Assembly: GCA_038503075.1 (NCBI GenBank)
Contig: JBCAML010000001.1
Coordinates: 2,480,001 to 2,544,000, forward strand
Direction: 5' to 3'
From: Gyromitra esculenta
Lineage: Eukaryota > Ascomycota > Pezizomycetes > Pezizales > Discinaceae
DNA length: 64,000 nt
The translations under genes were made by a program, and so were the position numbers. Position 1 is the stretch's first letter, and the number at the start of each line of letters is the position of its first letter. Positions 26,394 through 38,445 of this stretch are shown in pieces. The notes below the pieces were generated by a model, which had not been told where the DNA came from, did not search any database, and saw nothing but the letters and a program-made list of their open reading frames with translations.

Positions 26394-27248
26394 ATGCAGC
26401 ACAGACGTGGACCTTGGTCTGCACATGAAGACTCTCAACTGCTCAACCTTGTTCAGATCCACGGCCCTCATAACTGGGTCAGGATATCTCAGATGGTCAC
26501 ATCACGTTCACCTAAGCAATGTCGGGAACGGTATCACCAGAATCTCAAGCCAACACTTAACCACGAGCCCATCACACCTGAGGAAGGTGAACTTATCGAA
26601 CGTCTCGTTGGAGATATGGGCAAGAGATGGGCCGAAATTGCCAGGCGGCTCCATGGCAGAAGTGACAATGCAGTCAAGAACTGGTGGAACGGTGGCATGA
26701 ATAGACGAAGACGCTTGTGTATCCGTCAACGATCCGAGTCTCATAATCCGGACCGTCGCTCTCACGAACCCATGTCTCCCTACTCACCAAACGCTCATTT
26801 CCATCCTGCTGGTTTGACTATCGATGTAACCCGAAGGTCTATTGACGAGGCGCTCTCCTCTCCTGCCTTTTCTGATGGCTCCCGCGGTCAAACACCTTCT
26901 CTCATCTCGGATGCAAATTCGACCTTTTCGACCTCCCCGAGATTACCTGAATCTCCTCTCACCGCTGGGAGTACCATCATTCTCCCACCGCTAAAGGATA
27001 TTTACCATGGAGAACGGCGAGCCTCGATGCCTATCCTTCAAACAACGGCTTCTCTTCGCATTTCTGAGCACTCTGCTCACACTCAAGATGATACTCGCCG
27101 ATGGGTGTCCAATGCAGACAATGGGAGACGGTCCCAAGAGTCTGTTTATCACACACAATACCAACAGCGTTATGAAGCCCCTTCCGAATATCACTTTGTT
27201 GAGAGGAGCTCGGATTTCCGGATGAAACTCTCGAACCTCTGCTCATGA
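26394..27248 (+). CDS. flbD: FlbD-type two-repeat Myb transcription factor
   Basis: This single-exon gene encodes 284 residues. Two Myb repeats fill residues 4-107: R2 begins RRGPWSAHEDSQLLNL with tryptophans at 8 and 28, followed by SPKQCRERYHQNLKP; R3 is EEGELIERLVGDMGKRWAE with NAVKNWWNGGMNRRRR. This matches FlbD of Aspergillus and Rca-1 of Neurospora. FlbD in Aspergillus is a nuclear regulator of the switch from hyphal growth to asexual conidiation and also affects sexual development. The rest is Ser/Pro-rich and disordered, with short blocks (SPYSPNAHFHPAGLTIDV, GQTPSLISDANSTFSTSP) that I take as conserved. The start is the only ATG giving an intact R2. Nearly 18 kb upstream is free of recognisable genes, which suggests extended control DNA. 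The role in this species is inferred by homology. Confidence 0.93.
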   Translation: MQHRRGPWSAHEDSQLLNLVQIHGPHNWVRISQMVTSRSPKQCRERYHQNLKPTLNHEPITPEEGELIERLVGDMGKRWAEIARRLHGRSDNAVKNWWNGGMNRRRRLCIRQRSESHNPDRRSHEPMSPYSPNAHFHPAGLTIDVTRRSIDEALSSPAFSDGSRGQTPSLISDANSTFSTSPRLPESPLTAGSTIILPPLKDIYHGERRASMPILQTTASLRISEHSAHTQDDTRRWVSNADNGRRSQESVYHTQYQQRYEAPSEYHFVERSSDFRMKLSNLCS

Positions 27249-30200
27249 ATTTTGATTCGTCATTTAACTGTCATTTATTCTTTTACCTTACTTTTTTTGT
27301 AATCGACTGGATTCTCTTTGCCTGGAAATAAGGGATTTCTCATGGGAACTCTATTCTTTTTGTGATTTCGTTCTGTGGAATATTTATAGGATGTCCTAAC
27401 GGCCGACCATTGTCATATAACTAGTTTTGGGATCTTTTTTGTCTTTTTGGTTTCATATGTATCATGGCTGGGTTTTGGGGGGTTATAGCTTTATTTTTCA
27501 TGGGATTATTTTTAGGGTAGTGAACTGGGCATGGGCGGGGATTTCACTGTTTTTATGGGCTTTTTTATTTATTCTGCTGGGGTCTTTTGCTTGTCTTCTT
27601 GACATTACTACTACCATCGTAATTTTCTTTTTTCAGCACTTCTCTCTGGCTTGATCTAATCGTCATTAACGATGGATTTTTTTTCTTTGAAAATGGGACT
27701 TGTACTCGGAGGGCATGGCGTTTACTATTTTTCCTTGTTGCTTTCATTTTACTTTTCCTTGGGAAGCAGTACTTTAGGCATTGGGTGCGCGAGAGACATC
27801 CAGTTGGATGCTTTGGCTCCGGCTTTTAAAGCCGTAAGAGTTAGTTTAGGAATTAACTATTATTATTCCTTAATTTTTGATTGATCATGTTTCGATGTGG
27901 CCCTCTAAGCAATGAACCGCAGATCACCGAGCAAAAAGACCTCTTTGAATCACTCATGTTTCTTTTCCTTGCCCGTTTAGACCATTTGGGTCATAGTCGG
28001 CGATCAACTTCAGTACCCTACAGGAATCGAAAGCACAGGGCACTCGACTCACTGACCAGGTCTAGCCAGGTCGGCACTTTCGTATTTTTTTCTTTTTTTC
28101 CTTTCCCACTTTTTCTAGCAAGCCATCGATCGAGAACCGAACGACCAACAAAGCTACTTTACCGGTGTTTAGGTTAGATAAAACCAGTTATCGGTAAGAT
28201 TGTCGACGATCATTCTACCATCCAATCGTTTTGGTTAACAAACAAGGTCTCGATATGACTACCAGACCCAAAACCTCCCCAAGGGTACCATTGACTATCC
28301 CCCCTTTCTCGTTTCCTATTTTGAGATATATGGTCTCTGTCTGGAGCGCGCTGCTGCCGCCGGTTGGCACGGTGTGGTGGACATAAATAAGGAGGGTTGA
28401 CAAGAGAAATTTCTATGTATACCATACTATAGGGGGTTGTAATAGTTTTCGTGGATTTTTGGAACACGGAGCAGTTGAGCCAGACAAAGCAAAGTATGGC
28501 ATGATCGTAGAGGGCCCTTTTTTCTTTTTTCTTCCCTGGTTATCTCTTTGAGACTTCCTAAATAGTCCAAACAGCATATGGATTATTAATTCCCACCGTT
28601 TTTTCAGGAGGAGAGAGGAGCTTTACACCTCTATGTATATCTCAATCCACTATGATATGGTGATTGCGATGCCAGATGAAACCCGAGGCACGCTGGCAAG
28701 CTTACACCCTTCGGGTTTAGGTGTTGCCTTCCACCGAACCACCCTCTCAGAGGTGAAGAATGTGAAGTCGTGTCTCAGAAATGGCCCTGCCTCCATTTCT
28801 CCTTCTCCCACCGCCCCTTCGCCGGCGTGCGTAGAGAGAGCACTGTACGATATATGCAGGCAGCGTGATCATGATCTCCTTCCCTTCCCCACCCTTTTTT
28901 CCTCTTGTTTCTCTTACTTTCGTGCGTCCAAGTCCCCGACCTGGTCTTGGAAAGGCCGCCGATTGGGGAACTAAGGCTGCAGCAGTCCGTCTCTCCGCGC
29001 ATCGGCTCTCGCTACCAAGTGGCTAGCATAGTGTGGTATTTAAAAAGCAAAAATTATACAGATATGACATGGAAATGGGTTCTTGACCTGTCTTTCTGTT
29101 GCGCAGGTTGTCAGAGTGGGAAAAACAAAGAAATCAAACCACGATATCGTTGGAAGATGGACACAGCGGGAGAAAAGGTGGGCAATGGGAAATGATCGCC
29201 CTCTTTTTCCCTCCCCGTCTCCGATGGTATGCAGTTCTCTTGATTCCTTTCCAACTTGTTGATCCGCGAGAGGATGGATTATACAGGCCATGTCGACCAG
29301 CGAGAGAAGCTTGTCAAACGGAAATGAACGATTCTGATGCAATAGCCAACGCATCACCAACCTTGCCTCGTCTTACTCTAGACTTGCTAGGCTGCCACAC
29401 CCTTTCCTTCTCTGACTCCGGCGCTCAGAAAACAGTTTTTTTAAACGGCGAACACTCTGACCTCACCATGCAATCGTGATAGACAACAGATCGGAGGTAT
29501 TGATGTCAAGCTCCTTAGCGTCGCGGCTAGCATCTACGTAAGAACGGTGGTCCGATGTCAGTGACAAAAACCAGCTGAACATCTAGATTTTCCATGTCTT
29601 GAAGTGAACGATGTAGTTTCGCATTGGAAACAAAACACAAAAGCGGTTAGTATCGTTCGCTTATATCTCAAGGTGGTCGTCTCCGTCTCCGTCTCCGTCT
29701 CCGGTCCTCCGTCTCCGAAGAGGAACACGGACCACAAAGGCGCTGTCCATGACGACAGAAAACGATAATGTATGTCCGAAATAAAATAATTATGATGATG
29801 AATCAGGTGAAACTCATCCTACCATTTGAAGAACGCGGTCTCAGGGCTAGATTCCGAAACCTGGTCGTGGATTTTTGAGATCTTCGTTACTTCCACTTAT
29901 CCTGGCGGATAATTTATGTACATATACCCGTTCTAGGCATTGCACATATTGGTACCATATAACCACCCCTGGACTATATGATAAATGGTTTTTGCTCGCC
30001 GTCCTCAGGACGTTTGTCCTGGGAACAGGGCGCCGCAACATCGCGCCAAATCGATCCACGGATCCAAGCCGTGCGGTTCCAGGATTGGCACTTGCGCCCG
30101 GCCCGAACATGGATCATGGGTGATCACCCTCATAAAATCTGATGTGCGACCGTGGAGTTAACTATTTTTATCCCAGTATTATCCCAAACAAACAGCCGTG

Positions 30201-30818
30201 ATTGTTGATTGTTTTGGGTTCCTTTCCCTTCTTTTTTCCCTCTTTCTTTCTCGCTCAGGTTCGTCTCTTCCAAGCAGCATCATCATCCTCTTTGGCTCTA
30301 GATTTCAAAGCTCGGTACCAGGTATTATTGTGTCCGGAGTTGCCGAGTGCATAACGATTGGTTATCTGAGACAGACATATGCCGGATTTCAACCCAGCTA
30401 TACGGTAATTGAAACGGCGATTCGCTTGGGATGATTCTTGTTCATACGCATAGGATGGGGGTGGGTGGCGGTCGAGCACCGACTCTCTGGGTGGGGGATT
30501 GTGTTCTAGATTCATGGGATTCCACTCGACGATTACCCGGCCGTGATGCTCGTGAAGCTTACGTAACAAAACGCTTGTTACCTCAACGGGAAGGGTGCTG
30601 GGACTTCTGCAACCTCACCTCACCTCCTGCTTCCTCACATGCGAGAGTCCTAGGACTGCTCTCTCACACGCCCCCGTCTGCCCCGCCTTTACCAGAGCTA
30701 CACGCATCCGCTGTATCCCGTTAGCCTTGAGCTCTACTTCCTGTTTTCGGCATTATATTCCCATCATTTGGTCTACTCTCTGTGCTTAAGGGCATTCACA
30801 CAACCTTTTTCTGTCACC
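27249..30818. other. Intergenic; flbD 3' region
   Basis: The first kilobase is T-rich, and the hydrophobic frames near 27427-27884 are translations of T-runs, so probably 3' UTR. Nothing between 28.2 and 30.8 kb resembles a family. A hexanucleotide repeat lies at 29678-29716. Confidence 0.5.
29678..29716 (+). repeat. (GTCTCC)n hexanucleotide repeat
   Basis: Four perfect GTCTCC units followed by an interrupted fifth and sixth. Confidence 0.85.
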
Positions 30819-32447
30819 ATGAACACTGGAGGAGAGGACCCACGGTACGTCCATAGCTGTTAATTATACCTTGATTCCTAGACTTCACTACGAATGACTA
30901 CACCCTTTTGCTTGATTCACACTATTAATAGCTTGCTTGATTCACAATCCTACCTATTGCGGTGGCAGAAATCTAGCAACTATAACTTATGGGTATTATA
31001 CTAACGCATAATTACTTTTGGTTCGAACAGTTGGCGCCAACAGCGATCTCAACAATCAACTCAGCAGCGTTCCCAGGGCGGACAACGACGCAATCCTGGG
31101 AATGCGAATAGTAACGGGAACAATGCCTGGCAGGGTCCAAATCAGCAACAGCAACAGCAGCAGATATCCCAGGCGTATGTTGAACCTCATGTACCCGTAA
31201 GAGGATTTAATGGAAAGGAAGTTGAAGATTTTCTGTATCGTGGTATGTACAAATTTTATTTTATTTTGGGCTTCAGCGTTTTGAGGGGTGAGTATGCTAC
31301 AAGATTTTCTCGTCTTATTTCCTATACCCTGTCGTGATATACTGCCTTGTCGACTGCTTTTATTTTTATTTATTTTATCTCGTTTATTTTCTTTACATTG
31401 AGTCTTTATCCTGTTTTTTGGCATATCTTAATTTCCCATGCGTATTTTTTTTGAATATTGCCTGGAGAAAGTTGGGATGTTGTGGAGTCTACATATATTT
31501 TCGATCAAAACCACGGGCGTTGCTGTACAACTACAGATGATTTTTCAAAAGAAAAGAAAAAAAATACGCTGTTTGTTCTTACTTTATTTTTTTGGTACGA
31601 CCCTATGATGGAAAAAAGCGACTGTCCTCCTCTTTCTCCTTCTCAATTATATTTATCTGCTTGATATGTATGAATATTGTCTGAAATACTTGTGTTTTTG
31701 TATGTGGCCTTGTGGTGGTGAGCGGCTATCTACCCTTCAATTTGTCTTCCTTGCTATTGGTGTTCCCGCATTCCAAATCGGGGTACTACAGCATGGACGC
31801 CGGCGATGGATTTTGTCCCGGAATCGTGTTTATTGACCATGGTTTTTTTTTTTTTTTTTGCTTTTTTCAATAATCCAGCCGCGTCAGCCAGATTAGATTT
31901 TGCCGTCGCAGGAAGTGTCCGGCTAATTCTGTGTTTTTTTTGGGGGGTTTAAAGCGTACCAGAAAGAATTAGATGCAGCAAAAAATCAGGGTATTGATCA
32001 AAGTAAGTCTCTTCCCCCCCGCCCTCAATGATTTCGTTATGAAACGTACATCGTCTTGTTGGGATTCGACAATGACTACATTCGTACCTCCTGAAAGCTC
32101 CTACCAGGCCTGTCGGCGTCTTCCGGCAGATACTTTAACTCTATCTCCCGTACTACCTTATTTATCTAACGATCTTGGTGTTAAAAAACTAGGCCAGAAA
32201 CCTAGCATTTACAAATCTGACAAAGGCTGGTCAACTCCAAAGAGCGGGGTTTGGGGAAATCGATGTTCGTGCATTCCCCTCTTATCGCTTACACTTGACA
32301 CATATGTTTTACTTCTGTCACCTTATTGAACATCGTTAATTGTACTGCACTAACTATTTAGCAGCGAACGCCATGGCTTCTGGTAGCAATTTTTTGAATC
32401 AACTCCGGCGAAGTCAGGCGGCGTTTCAAAATGGCCCGAAGGAATAG
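30819..32447 (+). CDS. Small fungal conserved protein, four exons
   Basis: I built this gene by hand because no exon is long. Exons 30819-30844, 31031-31242, 31955-32002 and 32362-32447 join in frame to 123 residues. The start is ATG followed by NTGGEDPR; exon 2 is Gln/Asn/Gly-rich and ends in EPHVPVRGFNGKEVEDFLYR; exon 3 gives AYQKELDAAKNQGIDQ; exon 4 ends NAMASGSNFLNQLRRSQAAF. The pattern 'VPVRGFN...E...YQ...NAMASG..F...LR' is one I recall from uncharacterised small proteins across Pezizomycotina, which supports the model. Splice sites are good: GTACGT, GTATGT and GTAAGT donors, with CTAAC branch sites before exons 2 and 4. The last acceptor is a TAGCAG tandem, so a 122-residue form is possible. 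No domain, signal peptide or membrane segment is seen; function unknown. Confidence 0.75.
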
Positions 32448-35400
32448 ATATCGTTGGAGGCGTTTCGGATAGGATATGAAAAACATTAAGAGATTTCTGT
32501 ACTTCGTTGTGGAGTTTTGGAAAAAACAACATATTTTGACATTATAATGTCCGATGGGAGGTTAATTCTGGCGTAGTATGCATATTCTTCGCTTAAACTG
32601 TGTTACTCGAGATCTTGTGCGAGAACGATGGTCTCAAGGTGTCCCACTGGATAGAGAGAACTAAAAAAGGGTCCTTCCTCGCTACTCGCAATGTTCTGGG
32701 GGGAATTATGTTGCCTAGGAATTCATGCAGGTATACGGGATGTGTGTTGATAGATTTATGCCCCAGTGTTTCATATGTTCAATGGATATAAAGACATAAA
32801 TAAAAAAACAAGAACAAGAACAGAAAAAACTAGATACTCCAAGCTAGTCGCGATCATTTTTGTGCAGAAAAACACATTCCAACATATCAAGGTTCTACGG
32901 GCATTGAAAAGAAAGGAGAGTTGTTTCTTCAGCACATGCGGAGATTTGTAAATATCACCAACATGCTTGATCTTGTAATTCTATTGGCCTCAGTTACGCA
33001 TTGCGCGTGAAGCAGCAACGCATGCTCTTTCGCCGCCGCCTAGGTTGGACCCTTAATGATAATCGCTAGCTATCGAAAGTGATTCAGCTTTGTAGTGAGA
33101 CTTCATCAATTACTGTGATAAATCCACCTCACCTCACAGACGCCACCGAGCCAGCTGCCGGCAGCCGTATGCAGATGATTTGATACGCGAAGAGTGACGG
33201 CTGTAACCACTGCGGGTATGTCGATGATGGCGATCTTTTTTTCGGGGGCTGAACTCACATCCTGCGTTACCGAAACAGGGAGAGGCGAAAATGGAGAATG
33301 TCAACTGCGCAGTTGTGCGCACCTCGAGTTGTATTTTCGGATTACCGAAAAAACAAGGGTCACGGTGAGACAGAAATGAGGTTTGTGGCGATTTAAATCC
33401 AATCGACCTTAATACGGGACACACATTATCATGCAATTATTTTTTTTTGAATTTCTTTTCCAAGAAATTGTGTGTTTATGGTTTCTGGTTGATTTTGTTG
33501 TTTCGTTGCCTCGTGCTTTTCAGCTTTTTTTGGTAACCCACAATACTGGGATAGATAGGTTGGCGCGAACTGCAACTGAGTGGCCACTACGTGTGGGGGT
33601 ACTGGGCGCGATATATTAGAGTCTCAGGCCAAGTGAGAATCAGGAGTCAGATGCTCGTAAGTTAGAAGTTGGTTCAAGACCTGCGATATGTTAGTTGATA
33701 GAGTAAAAATATTTTGGCTTCTGGGCTCAGACCCTCAACCATCCAGGGGGATCTGAGACCACTCATCGTGGCGATTGGATGAACTTTAGGTCTCTGCTCG
33801 GTCTCGTCTTCACCGATAAATAGAACATGTGTTGACGGGGAGACGTTCAGCCCCGGCATCGGAAAGTCTTAAGGTCTCCGGGTGAGTTTGTGCGAAAGCC
33901 GCATATGCAAAAAAAATATTGCGAGTCTAACCTGAAGGACTTAGGAATATCGCCTCGAACTGAGGCTGAAATCTCTAATCCCCCAAGATTTCGTCGTTTG
34001 TTGGAGGTTAGCGGAGGAGCTGGATTTAGAATATCCATATATACTCTAGTAGTGATAACGAGTGGCGTATTATAGGTTACACAGTGCTGAGGTACCAGCG
34101 TATTTCCTGGTGGTTCACCGGGTGATAATTCATGAACCGGTTGGGCTTGATCCGGGGGCTCCCGAGTACCCTTTTTTTTTTTTGTTTATTTCAATAGGTG
34201 TATGCAGATCAAAGGTTTATGACACCACAAATATCCATCGAGATGACGTCTCACTCTTTTTTATTTTGTATATACTTTGTGCGTGGTGATACAGACCTTC
34301 CACCTCCCCTATCTGAAGTGTCCCGCTGGGATTTCGAATTTCGGGCACACACAATTCTCGGAAAACGATTCACCTGTCCTAATTTCAAACATGAGCCTCG
34401 CTCCGTATTCAGGTAAACATTGAATAACACCTCAATGGTTGTAAGGGTGGTGTGAGGGTTTCACACCAATCTGGAAGTGATTTTACATATCCATACAGAA
34501 ATTTGAGTTGTTTATAGGTTGGACGTCATGGTATCACCGATACCATCACTCTGGAGCTGCAATATGGACCAATTGCCCGAGATCAACTATGGATCCGAAA
34601 CCCCTGTGGGACACAGTGCATAAATCATTATCAATTAAGTCCACATCTCAAGTCACCACTAAAAGGAGAAGAATATGATACACACGATTTAGCCAACTGG
34701 CCTCATGACCTAAGTGACTGGGTCCAGAAGTCGGGCTACACCCCTGTTTCGCCCCTTCCATGCCAATGATTGGGCTGATCGTGTGCGTTGTGTCGAGTCT
34801 AGTCCACCGTTAGGGGGAGTTAGGCTGTCTGGGCCTTGGATTTCTAGCCTGCTAGCGGCATATGAGGTTGGATAAACCTCCAAATGATATCACATACCAA
34901 GGAGTCGTGCAGAGTTTTAACGGGATGTGCTCTGCGCTGAATTTTGCCTTATCTCCCCCGCTATGTCTTGCGGACAACGTTATTTGTGATGCGAAAGACT
35001 GGACTGCATCACCCTGAACCTAAGAAACAGATGTTGAAGTGTACATGCCCAGAGAAATATGCACTACAATTTGCCGATGAGAACAGGGTCTAGCGTCGAG
35101 CTAATGGAGGGAGGGAAGTAAGCCTTGCATTGCTTCTGCAGGCATGTATTATTCAATGTTGTTTTTCCTGCGTTATTCATTTCTCTGCTCCACACAGGCT
35201 CTTAATAATATCATCGTATTAACTCGCACAGTTTGACTTAGGTATACGGGGTTAGAGCGGCATTTTCAGGCAGAGCGTGGCACAGCTGGACATATCGAAG
35301 CCTACTTTGGATACTCTTAACCACTATAGGCTTAGCCTAGCACTCTAGTCTTTTTATTTCGAGCTTCGCCAGATAATACGTTACAGGCTTTGCAATTGCT

Positions 35401-35506
35401 CCACATTTCACTCACATACACTCACACATTCCTTTGCGTTCGACTTCGTAGTAATTAATAACAGGCTGTCCTTCCGCGGAGAAAAACGTGGTTCATCCCT
35501 CTTTAA
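32448..35506. other. Intergenic with weak exon-like pieces
   Basis: No conserved family is visible in three kilobases. Exon-like plus-strand segments occur between 33.9 and 34.8 kb and are listed separately. The rest is AT-rich and featureless. Confidence 0.5.
34062..34623 (+). CDS. Putative gene fragment, unrecognised
   Basis: One exon at 34198-34412 is well bracketed: a long T-tract leads into the acceptor TTTCAATAG, and the donor is CAG followed by GTAAAC. It encodes VYADQRFMTPQISIEMTS at the start and VSRWDFEFRAHTILGKRF later, with a Pro-rich LPPPLSEV between. A GTGATA donor at 34121 would join the preceding frame (AEVPAYFLVVHR) in phase. After 34412, an acceptor at 34517 joins a short exon ending in TAA at 34623; an alternative frame stays open to 34767. 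I find no convincing start codon. It may be a young or decaying gene, or chance; I recognise no family. Confidence 0.25.
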
Positions 35507-36437
35507 CTAGACTTTAGTCGATTCGCCTCCACTTTTCACAACGCTGAAATCATCCTTGACTGGTGCTAGCGCTTTCTTGACAAGTCCCTTCGATAGTTCC
35601 TTCCCCCCGGAGAGTTCTTTATACCTTGTTGCAATAAACCGATATTTCTCTGTCGTTTCGATGTCTGCCTTGGCTTGGTGGAGCAAGCCCAACTGTATGG
35701 GCCAAACGAATTAAGCACGTCCACATTTACTATATTTAGTAAAGAGAGGCCGAATAAATTTTGGAGAAAATACCTCCTCCGCGGTGAGTTCTACATCACG
35801 GTCCTTTAGCACCTTCTGGTAACGCAACCGCACAGCCGTAAGGGTTCTGTCGCTTTCAGAGCTCCCTGCCCCACGCACAAGATCGGTGATCTCTTGCCAG
35901 CCCTTGCCTTGCCTTTTTAAATGGAGAATAATATTGTCTTCTTCCTTGGACCAGTTGCCTTTTTGCCCAGAGGTTATTTTGGGTGTTTTGCGCTTCTTGG
36001 TCGAGGCGGGAGCGACTGCTTCTTCCTCGGCGTCGTCGGAGGCGTCTAACTACGCGTTAAAACTGTTACTGGAATTTTTTTATATCACCTATAGGCATAG
36101 GCAATATCATGTGAAGATTCGAGGAGCTAACTAATATAGATACAAATCACTTACAACCTAGCTCAATAGTTTTCTCACCCTCTTCATCTTTGGCACCCTT
36201 TCCGGATTTGGACGTTTTCTTCTTTTTCGCCCGCGATTTACCCTTCGTGTCAGAAGTAAGACCTTCGTCATCGCCATCTTCTAACTCCTCGGTAGCGGCG
36301 CGTTTTTTAGGAGTCTGTTTATTTGGTACCGAAGGCTTCACCAACTGTTCACTTTTCGTTTCGGTTTCTGCGGAGAGATCTCGATTACTCGGCGAAATTC
36401 TAGGAGGCGACGAAATTTCATCTTTTTGAGGGTCCAT
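35507..36437 (-). CDS. SANT/Myb-like domain protein, paralogue A
   Basis: Three exons (36437-36155, 36045-35774, 35692-35507) join to 246 residues; introns are 109 and 81 nt. The first half is acidic and Ser/Lys-rich, with a basic KSRAKKKKTSKSGKGAK stretch that could be a nuclear signal. Residues about 124-185 form one SANT/Myb-like unit: GNWSKEEDNIILHLKRQGKG, then WQEITDLVRG, then LTAVRLRYQKVLKD. A short tail (ADIETTEKYRFIATRYKELS) follows. This looks like the fast-evolving fungal single-SANT proteins presumed to bind DNA or chromatin, with no defined function. It lies 1.1 kb from paralogue B on the same strand and shares its layout. The start is the first ATG of the frame. Exon 2 could use a weaker donor with the same frame; otherwise the model is firm. 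Confidence 0.75.
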
Positions 36438-37542
36438 GTTTCTATCACTTTGTTGAATACTCTACTTTCGGGTGGTTTTCTGGTATCTATGGCTGGTGAA
36501 GCTAGCGATCTTACAGTCCTTATAAGCCACCTGGAATTACCACAATACTACCGGGTCAAGGAAACTGAAACATGAGTTTGCCATCGTAACTCATAGTTTC
36601 AAACCCTGTTTTAATTAGGCGGGAGCGGTCGAAGTCAGCAAGTTTGCTGATAGTAATTAACTAGCCATTTTAGCAATATGATTCGCCTCGAGTCACTTTT
36701 TGGACCGGATTTGACAACGCATAGGCCATTTTATTGAATTATCTCAATAAGTTAATCCGAATTACACTAGTGCTTAGAATTATAAGGCTTCATTAGTTAT
36801 GGCCGGTGGGAGGAAACTGGGAATGCGCTCATCTGTACGGGATTAGTACGCTGTGATTACATGAACAGCGGATGGATACAATAAAATTATTGAGTGTTTG
36901 CTGTTTCTTTTATCTATATGTGATCACGACATTGGGGAGCTAGGAGCTGAGGTACTTCTCTTGCTTTCTTGGTTAGCTAGTCTATGCGCTATGGATGGGA
37001 TTGGACACGAGGGTATAAGTTTGTTTAATAATTTGGTAGCCGTACGCGTAGTCTCCCGTATGCATCACATTTCGGGAACTTGGTGTGTACATACATGTAG
37101 GTATGTATCTTGGCATTTTGTCTAGAAAACAAACGACTAAATGTTGGAGTTTTAAATTTGAGTTATGGCACTAAGAAATACCTGATCTTTCCTAATGAAA
37201 TAATAAATAAAATAAACCCGATCTTTCTAGGCCAGGCGGATCGGGTAGCCTGTCGAGTGATATTTGATGAGTAATAATAACCCACCAACCAGGATGAGGC
37301 GACTCAACGGAGATCCCGGGGAGTAAAGCTAATCGATCTGTAGTTATAGATTAGCGCATTGCATAGGTTTGTGGCGGTGTGGCAAGATTCTTGGACTATG
37401 GGTCATATATTTGTCTAAAGCCTTTTTAATTAAACCCTGTTAAATTTTACGTATCTAAAAATCGCCAAACACTACATGTAAGTATATCCCCTTCCCGAGT
37501 GGCGACCCTCTCAGATACGAGCTATCTTAATGGAAATTGACC
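36438..37542. other. Spacer between the two SANT paralogues
   Basis: AT-rich, with TACATGTA at 37092 and 37483 and no coding signal. It should hold the promoter of paralogue A and the 3' end of paralogue B. Confidence 0.55.
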
Positions 37543-38445
37543 TTATTTCTTTTGGGATCCTTTCTTTTCCATCTCCAGACTCTTCAGCTTGAATTCAACA
37601 ACACCCTTGCCTAAAACCTCACCGCCACCCGGCTCACCCCTCTCGGAGAGCTTATTGAACTCGGCTGCAATAGCCTTATATTTATCATAATTCTTCACTG
37701 CCTGGAGGAGGTGTTCGACCTTGAACAGTCCAGTAGTTAGTCATATTATCGTAATATATACCCAATGAACGAAAAAAAACTCGAAGGTGGTGGAAATATA
37801 TACATCCTCACTCGACCATTCCACCTGAGATATTTTAACCTTTTGAGGGCAATTGGCCACCGTTATTAGAGTCTTCGTGCTACCGAGTTTATCCCGGAGT
37901 TCTAGATATATCTGTCTGCGGTTTTTATTCTGCCTGCAGAGCTTATGGACTAGTTCCATCTCCTCCTTGGTCCAGTTATTCTGCTCACGTCCCGCAGATG
38001 TCTTCCCCTGGTAGCCGACATCGGAATCGTCATCCTCGTTCGGTTCAGGCTTGATTTTATGAGATGGCTGTTGCTTCCTTGTCGTGGATTCGTTTTTGAT
38101 GTTTTTGGGTTTGGGTCCCCGTTTTTGTTTCTTGGTATCTGTGGTTTGGCCTGCTGAATTTGCCGTCGTAGTCCTCTTCCGTTTCACATCGGGGGTTGCT
38201 TGTGGAAGGGTAAGATCTGGTGAATCTCTGTCGTCGTCTCTGGGTTCGGTTTTAACTTTGACCCCCTTCTCGAATGCGGTGATCTTGACCCTGTCCACAA
38301 CTCCGAGACAGGGAAGGGGATCGTGAGAAGAAGTTGTAGAAGATGATAATGATAGCAAAGGAAACGGGGGGAACTGTCTTGCGCCGCTCTCGTCATCGGA
38401 ACTTTCTTCCTCAACGAGTAAACGTGTTTTAGGACCGGTGCCCAT
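37543..38445 (-). CDS. SANT/Myb-like domain protein, paralogue B
   Basis: Two exons (38445-37804 and 37719-37543; 84-nt intron with a CTAAC branch site) encode 272 residues. The N-terminal 150 residues are disordered, acidic and Lys-rich, and include three matches to the SUMOylation consensus (VKTE at 64, IKNE at 116, IKPE at 131). The SANT-like unit spans about 156-214: QNNWTKEEMELVHKLCRQNK, then IYLELRDKLG. The tail (VEHLLQAVKNYDKYKAIAAEF) corresponds to the tail of paralogue A, and the intron separates SANT unit and tail at the same place. Likely a nuclear DNA- or chromatin-binding protein; partners unknown. Sequence identity to A is low, so the duplication is old or diverging fast. Without the splice the frame would run on into intron sequence rich in Phe and Ile. 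Confidence 0.75.

Noticed and set aside
27427..27884. Hydrophobic plus-strand reading frames
   Set aside because: They are translations of T-rich sequence behind flbD, without family resemblance or splice support.
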